Shown one piece after another: positions 36,341-44,089 of a DNA stretch of 60,958 bases. The translations under genes and the position numbers were made by a program. The DNA lies in the NCBI GenBank assembly GCA_031263585.1, contig JAISFN010000111.1, forward strand, positions 1 through 60,958. Direction: 5' to 3'. Under the pieces are notes generated by a model. It had not been told where the DNA came from. It searched no databases and worked only from the letters and a program-made list of their open reading frames with translations. The stretch is from Prevotellaceae bacterium (GTDB lineage: Bacteria; Bacteroidota; Bacteroidia; Bacteroidales; UBA932). How positions within the stretch are numbered: position 1 is the first letter of the stretch; each line of letters begins with the position of its first letter.

Positions 36341-36372
36341 TTTTGTCATATAAACTCGCTATTTCGTCATAA
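36341..36372 (+). promoter_or_regulatory. candidate LytTR operator (direct repeats)
   Basis: TTTTGTCATA (36341-36350) and TTTCGTCATA (36362-36371) are spaced 21 bases start to start, which is the two-turn spacing used by LytTR proteins. A third weaker TTTGTCA lies at 36325. They sit upstream of the acidic membrane protein gene, and a related inverted copy is at 35613-35632. Confidence 0.4.
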
Positions 36373-36487
36373 TATGTTGATTTTTTGAATATTCTTTAAA
36401 TATTATCTTGTATTTTCACAACCGTAAAAACAACGTTGCTTGTACTCTTATAATTTTAATACTATAAACTTTTTAAAAATAAAAATT

Positions 36488-37738
36488 ATGAATAATCAAA
36501 AAACAAACATCAATAATGATGAAACTCGTGTTGATCCAAATAACCGGGACAACAATAAACCACAGGAAAAAACAGAAACGAAGCAAAATGAAATTACTGA
36601 AAAAAAACAAAATCAAAGCAGTACAAAAAGTATGGCAATTGGCGGTTTAGGAATGATAGGAGGCGCGGTTGCCGCTATGGGGCTGAGCGCTTTCAAACCC
36701 GCTCCAAGCATGAACGATCCTAGTATCGACGGGGCTGCCAATAGTCCAATGCCGGCGGTGCAAGAGCCCGACAATATTGACGACATAAAACTTGCGCATA
36801 CGCCTAATGACGATATGAGCTTTAACGCCGCTTTTGCGGCGGCGCGGGCGGAAGTCGGTCCGCATGGAGTATTTGAATGGAGAGGGGGCGTTTATGGTAC
36901 TTACTATGCAAATGAATGGGATAGTTTTTCTGATGAGTATAAAGCGCAGTTCAGTAACCATAATTGGAAAACCGATTTTAATAACGATCCGCAACATATA
37001 GCCCAAGGCCCTGGCGACCAGCTTGAAAATCATGTCGCCGATACCGATGGTAAATTTGGCGAGCATGAAATAAAAATAGATGAAAACGGGAACGAATACA
37101 TTTCACTAACTGATGCTATAAGCGGAGAAGAAGTAAGAATTACTCCCGATGATTTGAAATATGCCGTAGTGGATGCGCATGGAGAACTTGTGGGAGTTTT
37201 TGGAGATAATGAAAATTGGACGGCACATGACGGAACACCTCTTGAAGAGCCCGGAGAGGAACCGCTTAATCCGGATATGCCGATAGTTGAACCGGTAGAA
37301 GCGCTTGAAGATTTGGCCGACAATTTGCTTGTTGATGAAGATTCAGCAAATGAGCCTGCTAACCTAGACATGCCAGACGAGCCGGTAGAAGCGCTTGAAG
37401 ATTCGGCCGATAATTTGCTTATTGCCGAAGAACCGGAAGATATTGGCGACAATAATGTTGTTGTGCTGAATGCGCAGTACGAAGATTACGGCATTGCCGA
37501 AGAAGCCCTTGCGGCGAATACCGTAGACGGGTACGAAACCGCATATATAGGCAACGGTGAAGACGGGCAATACGATATTACCGTGGTGGATGACAACCCT
37601 GTTATAATCACGGAAAACCCTGAATTGCAGCACGACGGCGCTTTTGCCATGCAAGACGATAGTATGATAGACTATTTGGCCGACAATAATTTACCCGATT
37701 ACGACAATGATGCGTCTGTTGATGATTATATTGCATAA
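36488..37738 (+). CDS. acidic single-pass membrane protein of the signalling island
   Basis: 416 residues from ATG 36488 (the frame opens at 36440, but the first 16 codons look like leader). A polar Asn/Gln-rich N-terminal tail carries T13 in DETRVDP, a TxxD pattern of the kind FHA domains read when phosphorylated. One membrane helix follows (~49-68). The very acidic outer region contains a conserved-looking AAFAAARAEVGPHGVFEWRG..YGTYYANEW block (~105-140) and two copies of EPVEALED.ADNLL (around 270 and 305). I recall similar proteins beside Bacteroidota kinases, without a known role. Confidence 0.75.
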   Translation: MNNQKTNINNDETRVDPNNRDNNKPQEKTETKQNEITEKKQNQSSTKSMAIGGLGMIGGAVAAMGLSAFKPAPSMNDPSIDGAANSPMPAVQEPDNIDDIKLAHTPNDDMSFNAAFAAARAEVGPHGVFEWRGGVYGTYYANEWDSFSDEYKAQFSNHNWKTDFNNDPQHIAQGPGDQLENHVADTDGKFGEHEIKIDENGNEYISLTDAISGEEVRITPDDLKYAVVDAHGELVGVFGDNENWTAHDGTPLEEPGEEPLNPDMPIVEPVEALEDLADNLLVDEDSANEPANLDMPDEPVEALEDSADNLLIAEEPEDIGDNNVVVLNAQYEDYGIAEEALAANTVDGYETAYIGNGEDGQYDITVVDDNPVIITENPELQHDGAFAMQDDSMIDYLADNNLPDYDNDASVDDYIA

Positions 37739-37754
37739 ACCGGTTTTTATAAGG

Positions 37755-37798
37755 AAAAGACCGCCCTGGGTGCAATATGCTGCGCTCGGGCGGCTTTT
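37755..37798 (+). terminator. intrinsic terminator between the acidic protein and caspase genes
   Basis: Stem AAAAG-a-CCGCCC (37755-37766) pairs with GGGCGGCTTTT (37788-37798) and is followed by ATCCTTTTT. It begins 17 bases past the stop codon at 37736-37738. The symmetry of A and T runs would allow it to act in both directions. Confidence 0.7.
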
Positions 37799-38567
37799 AT
37801 CCTTTTTAAATAGAAGAACCGTACTTATAAAGATTTGCTGTATAGGTTTTATTTTTTTCAGCTTAAATGCCGCAGCCCAACTAAAAAAAGGAAATATTTA
37901 CGCGCTCGTTGTCGGGGTGTCGGAATATTCATCTCCATTTACTGAGAACCTAACTTATCCCAGTAAAGATGCAAGCGATGTTTACAAGCTGTTAAGGGAA
38001 CGCGCAAGCTCCGGTAATATATGGCTATTGCTTAATAAATCGGCTACTTATGATAATATAGTGGGGGCGGCCAACAGGCTATTTACAAACGCCGGCAGTA
38101 ACGATATTGTGATATTCTATTTTAGCGGTCATGGTTATCACGGCGGCTTTGTTGCTTACGATAAATATTTAGAGTATGAAGAACTGAGGGCGGTATTCAA
38201 AAAAACGAAGGCTAAAAGGAAAATTATATTTGCCGATGCCTGTTTTTCGGGCGATATACGTACGAATAACACGGGGAGGAGTGGAAATCATTTTGATGTA
38301 AGCGGACAAAAAGTATGCTTATTTCTTTCGTCCCGCTCAAATCAAACATCGATAGAAGATACCCGATTGAAAAACGGATACTTTAGCTATTTCCTTATTG
38401 CCGGACTGAAAGGCGGAGCCGATACCAACAAAGATAAAATTATTACCGCGCGGGAGCTGTTCAATTTTGTCAACCCTAAAGTGAGGCAATACAGTAGGGG
38501 CGAACAGGCGCCTGTTATGTGGGGTAAGTTCGACGATACAATGGAAATAGTAAACTGGAACAAGTAA
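37770..38567 (+). CDS. exported caspase-like (C14) cysteine protease
   Basis: About 265 residues if started at GTG 37770; the frame opens at ATG 37707 inside the previous gene. A signal-peptide-like segment (RRTVLIKICCIGFIFFSLNAAAQ) precedes the p20-type domain: YALVVGVSEYSS, DASDVYKLLRE, catalytic His in FYFSGHGYHGG and catalytic Cys in FADACFSGD, followed by SSRSNQTS. Near the end ADTNKDKIITARELF looks like an EF-hand-type Ca2+ loop. Metacaspase relatives cut after Lys/Arg. The protein should act outside the cytoplasm. The start is uncertain because the terminator hairpin overlaps the candidate codon. Confidence 0.85.
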   Translation: MQYAALGRLLSFLNRRTVLIKICCIGFIFFSLNAAAQLKKGNIYALVVGVSEYSSPFTENLTYPSKDASDVYKLLRERASSGNIWLLLNKSATYDNIVGAANRLFTNAGSNDIVIFYFSGHGYHGGFVAYDKYLEYEELRAVFKKTKAKRKIIFADACFSGDIRTNNTGRSGNHFDVSGQKVCLFLSSRSNQTSIEDTRLKNGYFSYFLIAGLKGGADTNKDKIITARELFNFVNPKVRQYSRGEQAPVMWGKFDDTMEIVNWNK

Positions 38568-38591
38568 CCATATCAATAAAAATATTAATCA

Positions 38592-39269
38592 ATGAAAACC
38601 TTATGTCAATGTCCGTCATGTAATGCAGAGTTAATATTCGACAATTCTACCGATCGCTTGATTAAATGCCCCAAATGCTCGTACCAGGGGCAAACAGCCG
38701 ATTTTAAAGAGATAGCTGTGAAAAAACTATATTGCCCCAACTGTGATGCCGATTTTACCATCAAACTGAACAAAGCGCCGAAAACCATAACTTGTCCCAA
38801 GTGTAAACGAACCGAAATTACCGGCAAATATTCCGACAAACCGAAAGGCAGGGAAACAAACAATATGCCGGGAGAAACAACAATTACCAATACGCAAACA
38901 ACTATCGGGCCGGATAAATTATATAAGCCGGTAAAACTAATATTAGCAAAAGATGAAGGCTGCTGGACAGATAGAAACCTTATAACAGTAGACTTAAAGC
39001 GGGGTAAAAATACGCTTGGGCGTAAATCGCCGAACTCGCCGGCCAGTATCCAACTTAGTACTACCGACTCCTATATGAGCAAAAATCATGCTATTATTGA
39101 GGTATTTATGAAGGCCGACGCCTCGTTCGAGCATCGCTTTTCAGACAATCATAGTAAAAACGGCACGTTTTGCAACGAGCTTAAACTGGAGCCGGGCGAA
39201 GTGATTATTTTAAGCCCCGGCGATACCATACGCCTGGGCCGTACAAGCTTTAAAGTTATAACAGATTAA
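38592..39269 (+). CDS. double zinc-ribbon and FHA domain protein
   Basis: 225 soluble residues. Two zinc ribbons come first (C7/C10 with C26/C29; C48/C51 with C68/C71), then a Thr-rich linker with ETT at 95-97, then an FHA domain (~128-223) with GRKSP, SKNHAIIEV and SKNGTFCNEL. An ETT site directly in front of an FHA domain recalls actinobacterial GarA/OdhI, where a kinase phosphorylates it and the FHA folds back on it. It is the only fully cytoplasmic FHA protein of the island and so a likely effector. Confidence 0.85.
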   Translation: MKTLCQCPSCNAELIFDNSTDRLIKCPKCSYQGQTADFKEIAVKKLYCPNCDADFTIKLNKAPKTITCPKCKRTEITGKYSDKPKGRETNNMPGETTITNTQTTIGPDKLYKPVKLILAKDEGCWTDRNLITVDLKRGKNTLGRKSPNSPASIQLSTTDSYMSKNHAIIEVFMKADASFEHRFSDNHSKNGTFCNELKLEPGEVIILSPGDTIRLGRTSFKVITD

Positions 39270-39299
39270 ATTTTACTTAAAAATCGAGAGAATGAACTA

Positions 39300-39363
39300 C
39301 CCCGCCTCAAGCGGTCGGGGCATCAATAAGAAATATATTTGTTCCCCGCCGTTTGCGGCGGGG
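39300..39363 (+). repeat. two adjacent GC-rich hairpins ahead of kinase 1
   Basis: Hairpin A at 39300-39320 (CCCCGCC ... GGTCGGGG) and hairpin B at 39344-39363 (CCCCGCC gtttgc GGCGGGG, perfect) lie in the 126-base gap. Neither is followed by a clear T run. They could be REP-type repeats or stabilise or attenuate the message. Confidence 0.5.
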
Positions 39364-39395
39364 AATTTACCCAAAGAGATTAAAAAATACAACGT

Positions 39396-41114
39396 ATGAA
39401 AAACACAAACGTAAACGGCTATACCTTACTACATAAGCTTGGCGAGGGCGGTATGGCCGAGGTTTGGTATGCCGAAAATACCATAAAACGCCCTGCGGCA
39501 GTAAAAATATTAAAAGTCGAATATGCGCTCATGCAGGCGGTAGTATCGCGGTTCGAGAACGAGGCGCTGGTAATGGTAAGGCTTAACCACCCCAACATAA
39601 GGCAGGTGTACGATTATAACACTATCGGCAACCGCCCCTGTATTATTATGGAGTACCTCGAGGGCGGCGACCTTTCGGCAAAAATGAAAAAAGGAGAACG
39701 CTTTAGCCCTAACCAGCTCGAAAAGTGGTGGAACCAGGCCGTTGACGCGCTAAACTACACGCATGCAAGGGGCGTGGTGCACCGCGACATTAAGCCGTCG
39801 AATATTTTTATTGCAAGCAACGGCGATTTAAAACTGCTCGATTTCGGCATAGCTAAAATACGCGACAGCGTAACCTTAACCCAAACCGGTACGCGCATGG
39901 GCACGCTAATGTACATGAGCCCCGAACAAATACGCGATAGCAAATACCTCGATTACCGCAGCGATATTTATTCGCTGGCCGTAACGTTTGTATGCTTGCT
40001 TACAGGCAAAAGCCCTTACGACAACACCGAAAGCTCGGAGTTTGAGATACAAACAAAAATTGTTAGCGAACCGCTCGATTTACAGAACTTGCCTGGCGAC
40101 TGGCGTAATTTTTTATCGCCCTACCTTGAAAAAGATGCCGCTAAACGCCCTGCGCTAATCCACTTTACACAAACCGCCCCGCCTGTTAGCGATAAAACGG
40201 CGCTTGAAGCTGTCGGCAAACCGCGGCAAGGGAGCGATAAAACAATAAACGATAAACAACCGGCGCCCAAACCCCCGGCCGGTAAGCCCGGCAAGAAAAA
40301 AAGCAATGCCTCTTTATGGATTGCCGTTGCCGCGGCGGTAGCGCTTTTACTGGCAGTTGGGTGGTTTATGTTCAACAAAAAAAGCCCGGTTAACAATCTA
40401 CCCTTTGTTGCAGAAAGGGATACATCTCCCCTTATATATCAAGATAGCGCCGGAATGCTTACCCCAATTAAAACAACAGATAAAAATACGGCAAACACTA
40501 CGAATGACAGGCAACCCGATGCGAAAAAAAGCGGCGCCGATATAGAGCAGGAAGATTACAATGCCGCTAAAAGCGCCCATACCATAACGGCTTATGAGAA
40601 TTTTACGGCAAAATACCCCAACAGCGCATATAAACGCGACATAAACGATAAACTTGCGGACTTGTATTTTATAAAGGGGCATGATTTGTATAATTAAAAA
40701 GATTACGCTGAAGCTGTAAAATGCTTTCGTAAAGCGGCCGGGCAAGGATATGCATATGCCCAAACTAGATTGGGCGGAATGTATTGCGAAGGAGAGGGAG
40801 TAAGTCAAGATTACGCCGAGGCCATGAAATGGTACCGTAAAGCGGCAGAGCAAGGGGATGCAAGTGGCCAATACTGGTTGGGTATTATGTATTCCAAAGG
40901 ATGGGGAGTAGCTAAAAATGATGCTGAGGCTGCAAAATGGTATCGTAAAGCGGCCGAGCAAGGGGATGCATATGCCCAAAACTATTTGGGCCGCATGTAT
41001 TACGATGGATATGGAGTAAGTCAAGATTACGCCGAGGCTGAAAAATGGTTTCGTAAAGCGGCTGAACAAGGGTATGAGTCGGCAAAAGAAATGTTGAAAA
41101 AACTCGATAAGTAA
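39396..41114 (+). pseudogene. Ser/Thr kinase 1 with Sel1 repeats, split by an in-frame stop
   Basis: The Hanks-type kinase domain (1-~258) is complete: GEGGMAEVWYA, K37 in AAVKIL, E56, HRDIKPSN (D131, N136), DFG (149-151) and MSPEQ. A Lys/Pro-rich linker and one membrane helix (~305-325) follow. The frame meets TAA at 40695-40697 after FIKGHDLYN, yet continues in the same frame with KDYAEAVKCFRKAAGQG and three to four Sel1 repeats (YAEAMKWYRKAAEQGDASGQ) to 41114. One base change would restore a ~570-residue kinase with a periplasmic Sel1 domain. The kinase part alone may still work. Confidence 0.85.
40181..40360 (+). repeat. shared linker segment, copy in kinase 1
   Basis: 180 bases identical at 171 positions to 42401-42580 in kinase 2, same frame, no indels. 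They encode the stretch from VSDKTALEAVGK through the membrane helix. The flanking kinase parts are clearly different, so the segment moved between genes. Confidence 0.9.
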
Positions 41115-41129
41115 ATATAAATTAATGCT

Positions 41130-41405
41130 ATGAAAAAACTAACAACATTTATTTTGGCGATTTTAATCGCACTGAGTTTTGTTTCGTGCAGTTCGATGGA
41201 GAGCGATGCGAAAAAGGCGGCGAAACAATCTTATAAAATTCAGCAAAACTATAACGGCAAGTGGAGTGTTTCCGCTTCCGAAGAAAAAGAGATTACCGCA
41301 TTCCAGAATAAAATGCTGAAAAAATACGGGAAAGACCGTGAAACATTGAAGAAATTCAATCAGCTTGTCGATAAGGAGCTGAAAAAACTAAACGCCAAAA
41401 AATAA
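41130..41405 (+). CDS. small lipoprotein
   Basis: 91 residues with a lipoprotein signal (MKKLTTFILAILIALSFVSC, lipobox Cys at 20) and a Lys-rich helical body. That body holds two similar parts, ITAFQNKMLKKYGKDRETLKKF and NQLVDKELKKLNAKK. It is predicted to be anchored to the inner or outer membrane, facing the periplasm. It lies between kinases 1 and 2, 15 bases after the end of the Sel1 part, and is probably co-transcribed. No family recognised. Confidence 0.75.
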   Translation: MKKLTTFILAILIALSFVSCSSMESDAKKAAKQSYKIQQNYNGKWSVSASEEKEITAFQNKMLKKYGKDRETLKKFNQLVDKELKKLNAKK

Positions 41406-41492
41406 AATAACACGGCCTTCGCTTCCGCACGGTTATACCGCATGGGAATGCAAAACCGAACAGGGATTAAAAACCTAAACAACTAACAAACT

Positions 41493-43535
41493 ATGGATTT
41501 CCAGGAATTTCAACAACGATACAAGTATAATGCCGCGGTCGACCGTTTGGGCGGCGGCGGTTTCGGCGAGGTTTTTAAAGCCTACGACACGCACCGCGAC
41601 CGCTGGGTAGCTATAAAAATAGCCAAGGTATTGCCCGAACTGGAGAACGTGCGCCTGAAAAAGGAAGCGGAGATGGTAAGCCGCTTGCCGACGCACCCCA
41701 ATATTGCCTATTACGAGGAGTGCTACACATTTTCGTCGTTCGACGGCGAGTACGATTTCGGCATACTGCAATATTACGAGGAGGGCAACCTGTTGCAATT
41801 GCTTAACAAGGGCGCGCTGTCTTCCGCCCAGAAGCAGGCCGTACTGAAGCAGATACTCAACGGGCTCGATTTTCTCCACAAAAACGGCATAATCCACCGC
41901 GACCTTAAACCGCACAACATACTTATTGTTAAACGCGGCAACGAGTATATCCCCAAGATTACCGATTTCGGCATCAGTAAAAAGCTGGATGTCGGCAAAA
42001 GCTCCGTTTTCAGCAATTCGCTTGTAGGGGCGGGCACGCTGGCCTATTCGTCGCCCGAGCAGCTGGCGGATAAAAGCATACGTAAAAATACCGATTTGTG
42101 GAGCTTTGGGGTTATTGCCTTCCAAACGTTAAGCGGCGAGCTGCCCTTTACCACGGGCGGGCATGCCGGCACAAGCGAGGCGGGGCGTCAGGAACTGTTC
42201 AGGCAGATAAACGGAGGGCAATTTACCGATAAGATAAACGCAACGCCCGAGCCCTGGCAAACGCTTATCCGCCGTTGCCTGGACCCCGATGCCGATAGGC
42301 GGATAAAAAACTGCGATGACTGCTATGCCGTATTAGACGGCAACAAACCCGGTTATGAACAAACTCCAACAACAAGCGCCGATGATACAACATTAGAATC
42401 GCCGGTTAGCGACAAAACGGCGCTTGAAGCTGTCGGCAAACCGCGGCAAGGGAGCGATAAAACAACAAACGATAAGCAACAAGCGCCCAAACCCCCGGCC
42501 GGTAAGCCCGGCAAGAAAAAAAGCAATGCCTCTTTATGGATTGCCGTTGCCGTGGCGATAGCGCTTTTATTGGCAGTTGGCTTGATTTTACAGAACAATT
42601 ATATTCGCTCAATTAATATGGCCAACGTTAGCCTTCTTCCGGATTCTGTATCGAAACCGCCGGACGAAGAGCGAGGCGGTAGTATCGAATTTTCTCAAGA
42701 TTCTGTATCGAAACAGACAATTCCCAGCAAACCCCATGTAGCATCTCAGCCGAAAATTATTCAAAAAAAAGGCGGGAATGTTGATGTTACTCAAGTATCT
42801 GACAGCATAGCGCGTGTGGCTGATGCTATTAACAACAGTAATACTCAAGCTTACTCCGCCGAGCCCGAATTGGTTTTTGTACAGGGCGGTACGTTTACCA
42901 TGGGTTGCACAAGCGAGCAGGGCGATGATTGTGATAATAATAGTAAACCGGCGCATCAGGTGAGCCTTAGCAGTTTTTATATAGGCAAATACGAGGTAAC
43001 GCAAGCGCAATGGAAAGTCGTTATGGGCAATAATCCCAGCAAATTTAAGGGTGATAATCTGCCTGTAGAGCGAGTAAACTGGGACGACGTGCAGGAATTT
43101 ATCAAAAAACTAAATGCGGCTACAAGGAAGAACTACCGCCTGCCTACGGAAGCTGAATGGGAATTTGCCGCTCGCGGGGGTAATAAAAGCCGGGCTTATA
43201 AATATAGCGGCGGCAACGATTTGAATAAAGTAGTCTGGTATACCGACAATAGCAAGTATCGCACGCATGCTGTCGGCTCAAAATCGCCCAACGAGTTAGG
43301 TATCTACGACATGAGCGGTAATATATGGGAGTGGTGCGGCGATTGGTATGGAGCTTATTCTATTTCGGCGCAGCAGGATCCCGTAGGCGCTTCATCCGGA
43401 TCCAGTCGTGTGATTCGCGGCGGCGGTTGGAGCGACTATGCGGCGGGTTGCTCTGTAGCGTTCCGCTACTACAATAATCCGAGTAATCGCTATAACTATC
43501 TGGGATTTCGGATGGTTTTACCAAAAACGAAATGA
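41493..43535 (+). CDS. Ser/Thr kinase 2 with periplasmic FGE-sulfatase domain
   Basis: 680 residues. The kinase domain (1-~285) is complete: GGGGFGEVFKA, K42, HRDLKPHN (D137, N142), DFG (158-160), SSPEQ. A linker and membrane helix (346-367) follow, then a formylglycine-generating-enzyme-like domain (458-678) with FVQGGTFTMGC, YEVTQAQWKVVMG, RLPTEAEWEFAARGG, GIYDMSGNIWEWCGDWY and VIRGGGW..GFRMVL. In this setting the FGE fold is more likely a ligand-binding or sensory domain than an enzyme. Topology puts it in the periplasm. It may pair with the lipoprotein or exported protein next door. Confidence 0.93.
   Translation: MDFQEFQQRYKYNAAVDRLGGGGFGEVFKAYDTHRDRWVAIKIAKVLPELENVRLKKEAEMVSRLPTHPNIAYYEECYTFSSFDGEYDFGILQYYEEGNLLQLLNKGALSSAQKQAVLKQILNGLDFLHKNGIIHRDLKPHNILIVKRGNEYIPKITDFGISKKLDVGKSSVFSNSLVGAGTLAYSSPEQLADKSIRKNTDLWSFGVIAFQTLSGELPFTTGGHAGTSEAGRQELFRQINGGQFTDKINATPEPWQTLIRRCLDPDADRRIKNCDDCYAVLDGNKPGYEQTPTTSADDTTLESPVSDKTALEAVGKPRQGSDKTTNDKQQAPKPPAGKPGKKKSNASLWIAVAVAIALLLAVGLILQNNYIRSINMANVSLLPDSVSKPPDEERGGSIEFSQDSVSKQTIPSKPHVASQPKIIQKKGGNVDVTQVSDSIARVADAINNSNTQAYSAEPELVFVQGGTFTMGCTSEQGDDCDNNSKPAHQVSLSSFYIGKYEVTQAQWKVVMGNNPSKFKGDNLPVERVNWDDVQEFIKKLNAATRKNYRLPTEAEWEFAARGGNKSRAYKYSGGNDLNKVVWYTDNSKYRTHAVGSKSPNELGIYDMSGNIWEWCGDWYGAYSISAQQDPVGASSGSSRVIRGGGWSDYAAGCSVAFRYYNNPSNRYNYLGFRMVLPKTK
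42401..42580 (+). repeat. shared linker segment, copy in kinase 2
   Basis: Partner of 40181-40360 (95% identical over 180 bases). It spans the cytoplasmic Lys/Pro linker and the membrane helix of kinase 2. Confidence 0.9.
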
Positions 43536-43555
43536 GCGGACAAACAAAACAATAA

Positions 43556-44065
43556 ATGAAAATGCAAAACATTAAATTAGTAAAAGTTATCATATTGCTA
43601 AGCGCTCTTATTTTAACGGCAGGCGCTGTTAACGCGCAAAATTGGCAGTCGGTAAAGCACAACGGTTATTTGTGTTGTTTATTAAAATCGACCGAAAACC
43701 AAACGGTACTGGTCGGCAAAACTACCGATGCCGGAGGGAACGAATTGTTAAACGTTAAGTTTAAAATACCCTATCGCTGGGGCAACACGGGTACCGCCCA
43801 TGCAAAGCTTACGCAAATAGATTTGATATCGGGCAAAAGATATACGCAGGATGGCATTTTTCATCATAATAATGGCTGGGTATATATTTCGCATTATTTA
43901 GTATGCGGCGCTACACGCGCTTGTTACAACTATATTATTACAGTATATAAAAATAATGATAACGGCCAATCGGGCGGAGCAAGCGCCAGGTTCAACCTGC
44001 ATTTGGACGCCTTAGATATATCGCGCCTGCCTTTCAGCGAAAAACATTACGAAACATATTGGTAA
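43556..44065 (+). CDS. exported protein of unknown function
   Basis: 169 residues with a signal peptide (KLVKVIILLSALILTAGAVNAQ). The mature part of ~142 residues looks rich in beta strands (VLVGKTTDAGGNELLNVKFKIPYRW) with a central pair of Cys (LVCGATRACYNY). It lies 21 bases after kinase 2 and 25 before kinase 3. Its position between two membrane kinases suggests a periplasmic partner, but no domain is recognised. Confidence 0.7.
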   Translation: MKMQNIKLVKVIILLSALILTAGAVNAQNWQSVKHNGYLCCLLKSTENQTVLVGKTTDAGGNELLNVKFKIPYRWGNTGTAHAKLTQIDLISGKRYTQDGIFHHNNGWVYISHYLVCGATRACYNYIITVYKNNDNGQSGGASARFNLHLDALDISRLPFSEKHYETYW

Positions 44066-44089
44066 ATCCTATCCGATAAACATAAAATT

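Noticed and set aside
36488-37738. Internal EPVEALED repeats as a tandem repeat array or adhesin
   Set aside because: Only two imperfect copies; too few to support a repeat-domain call.
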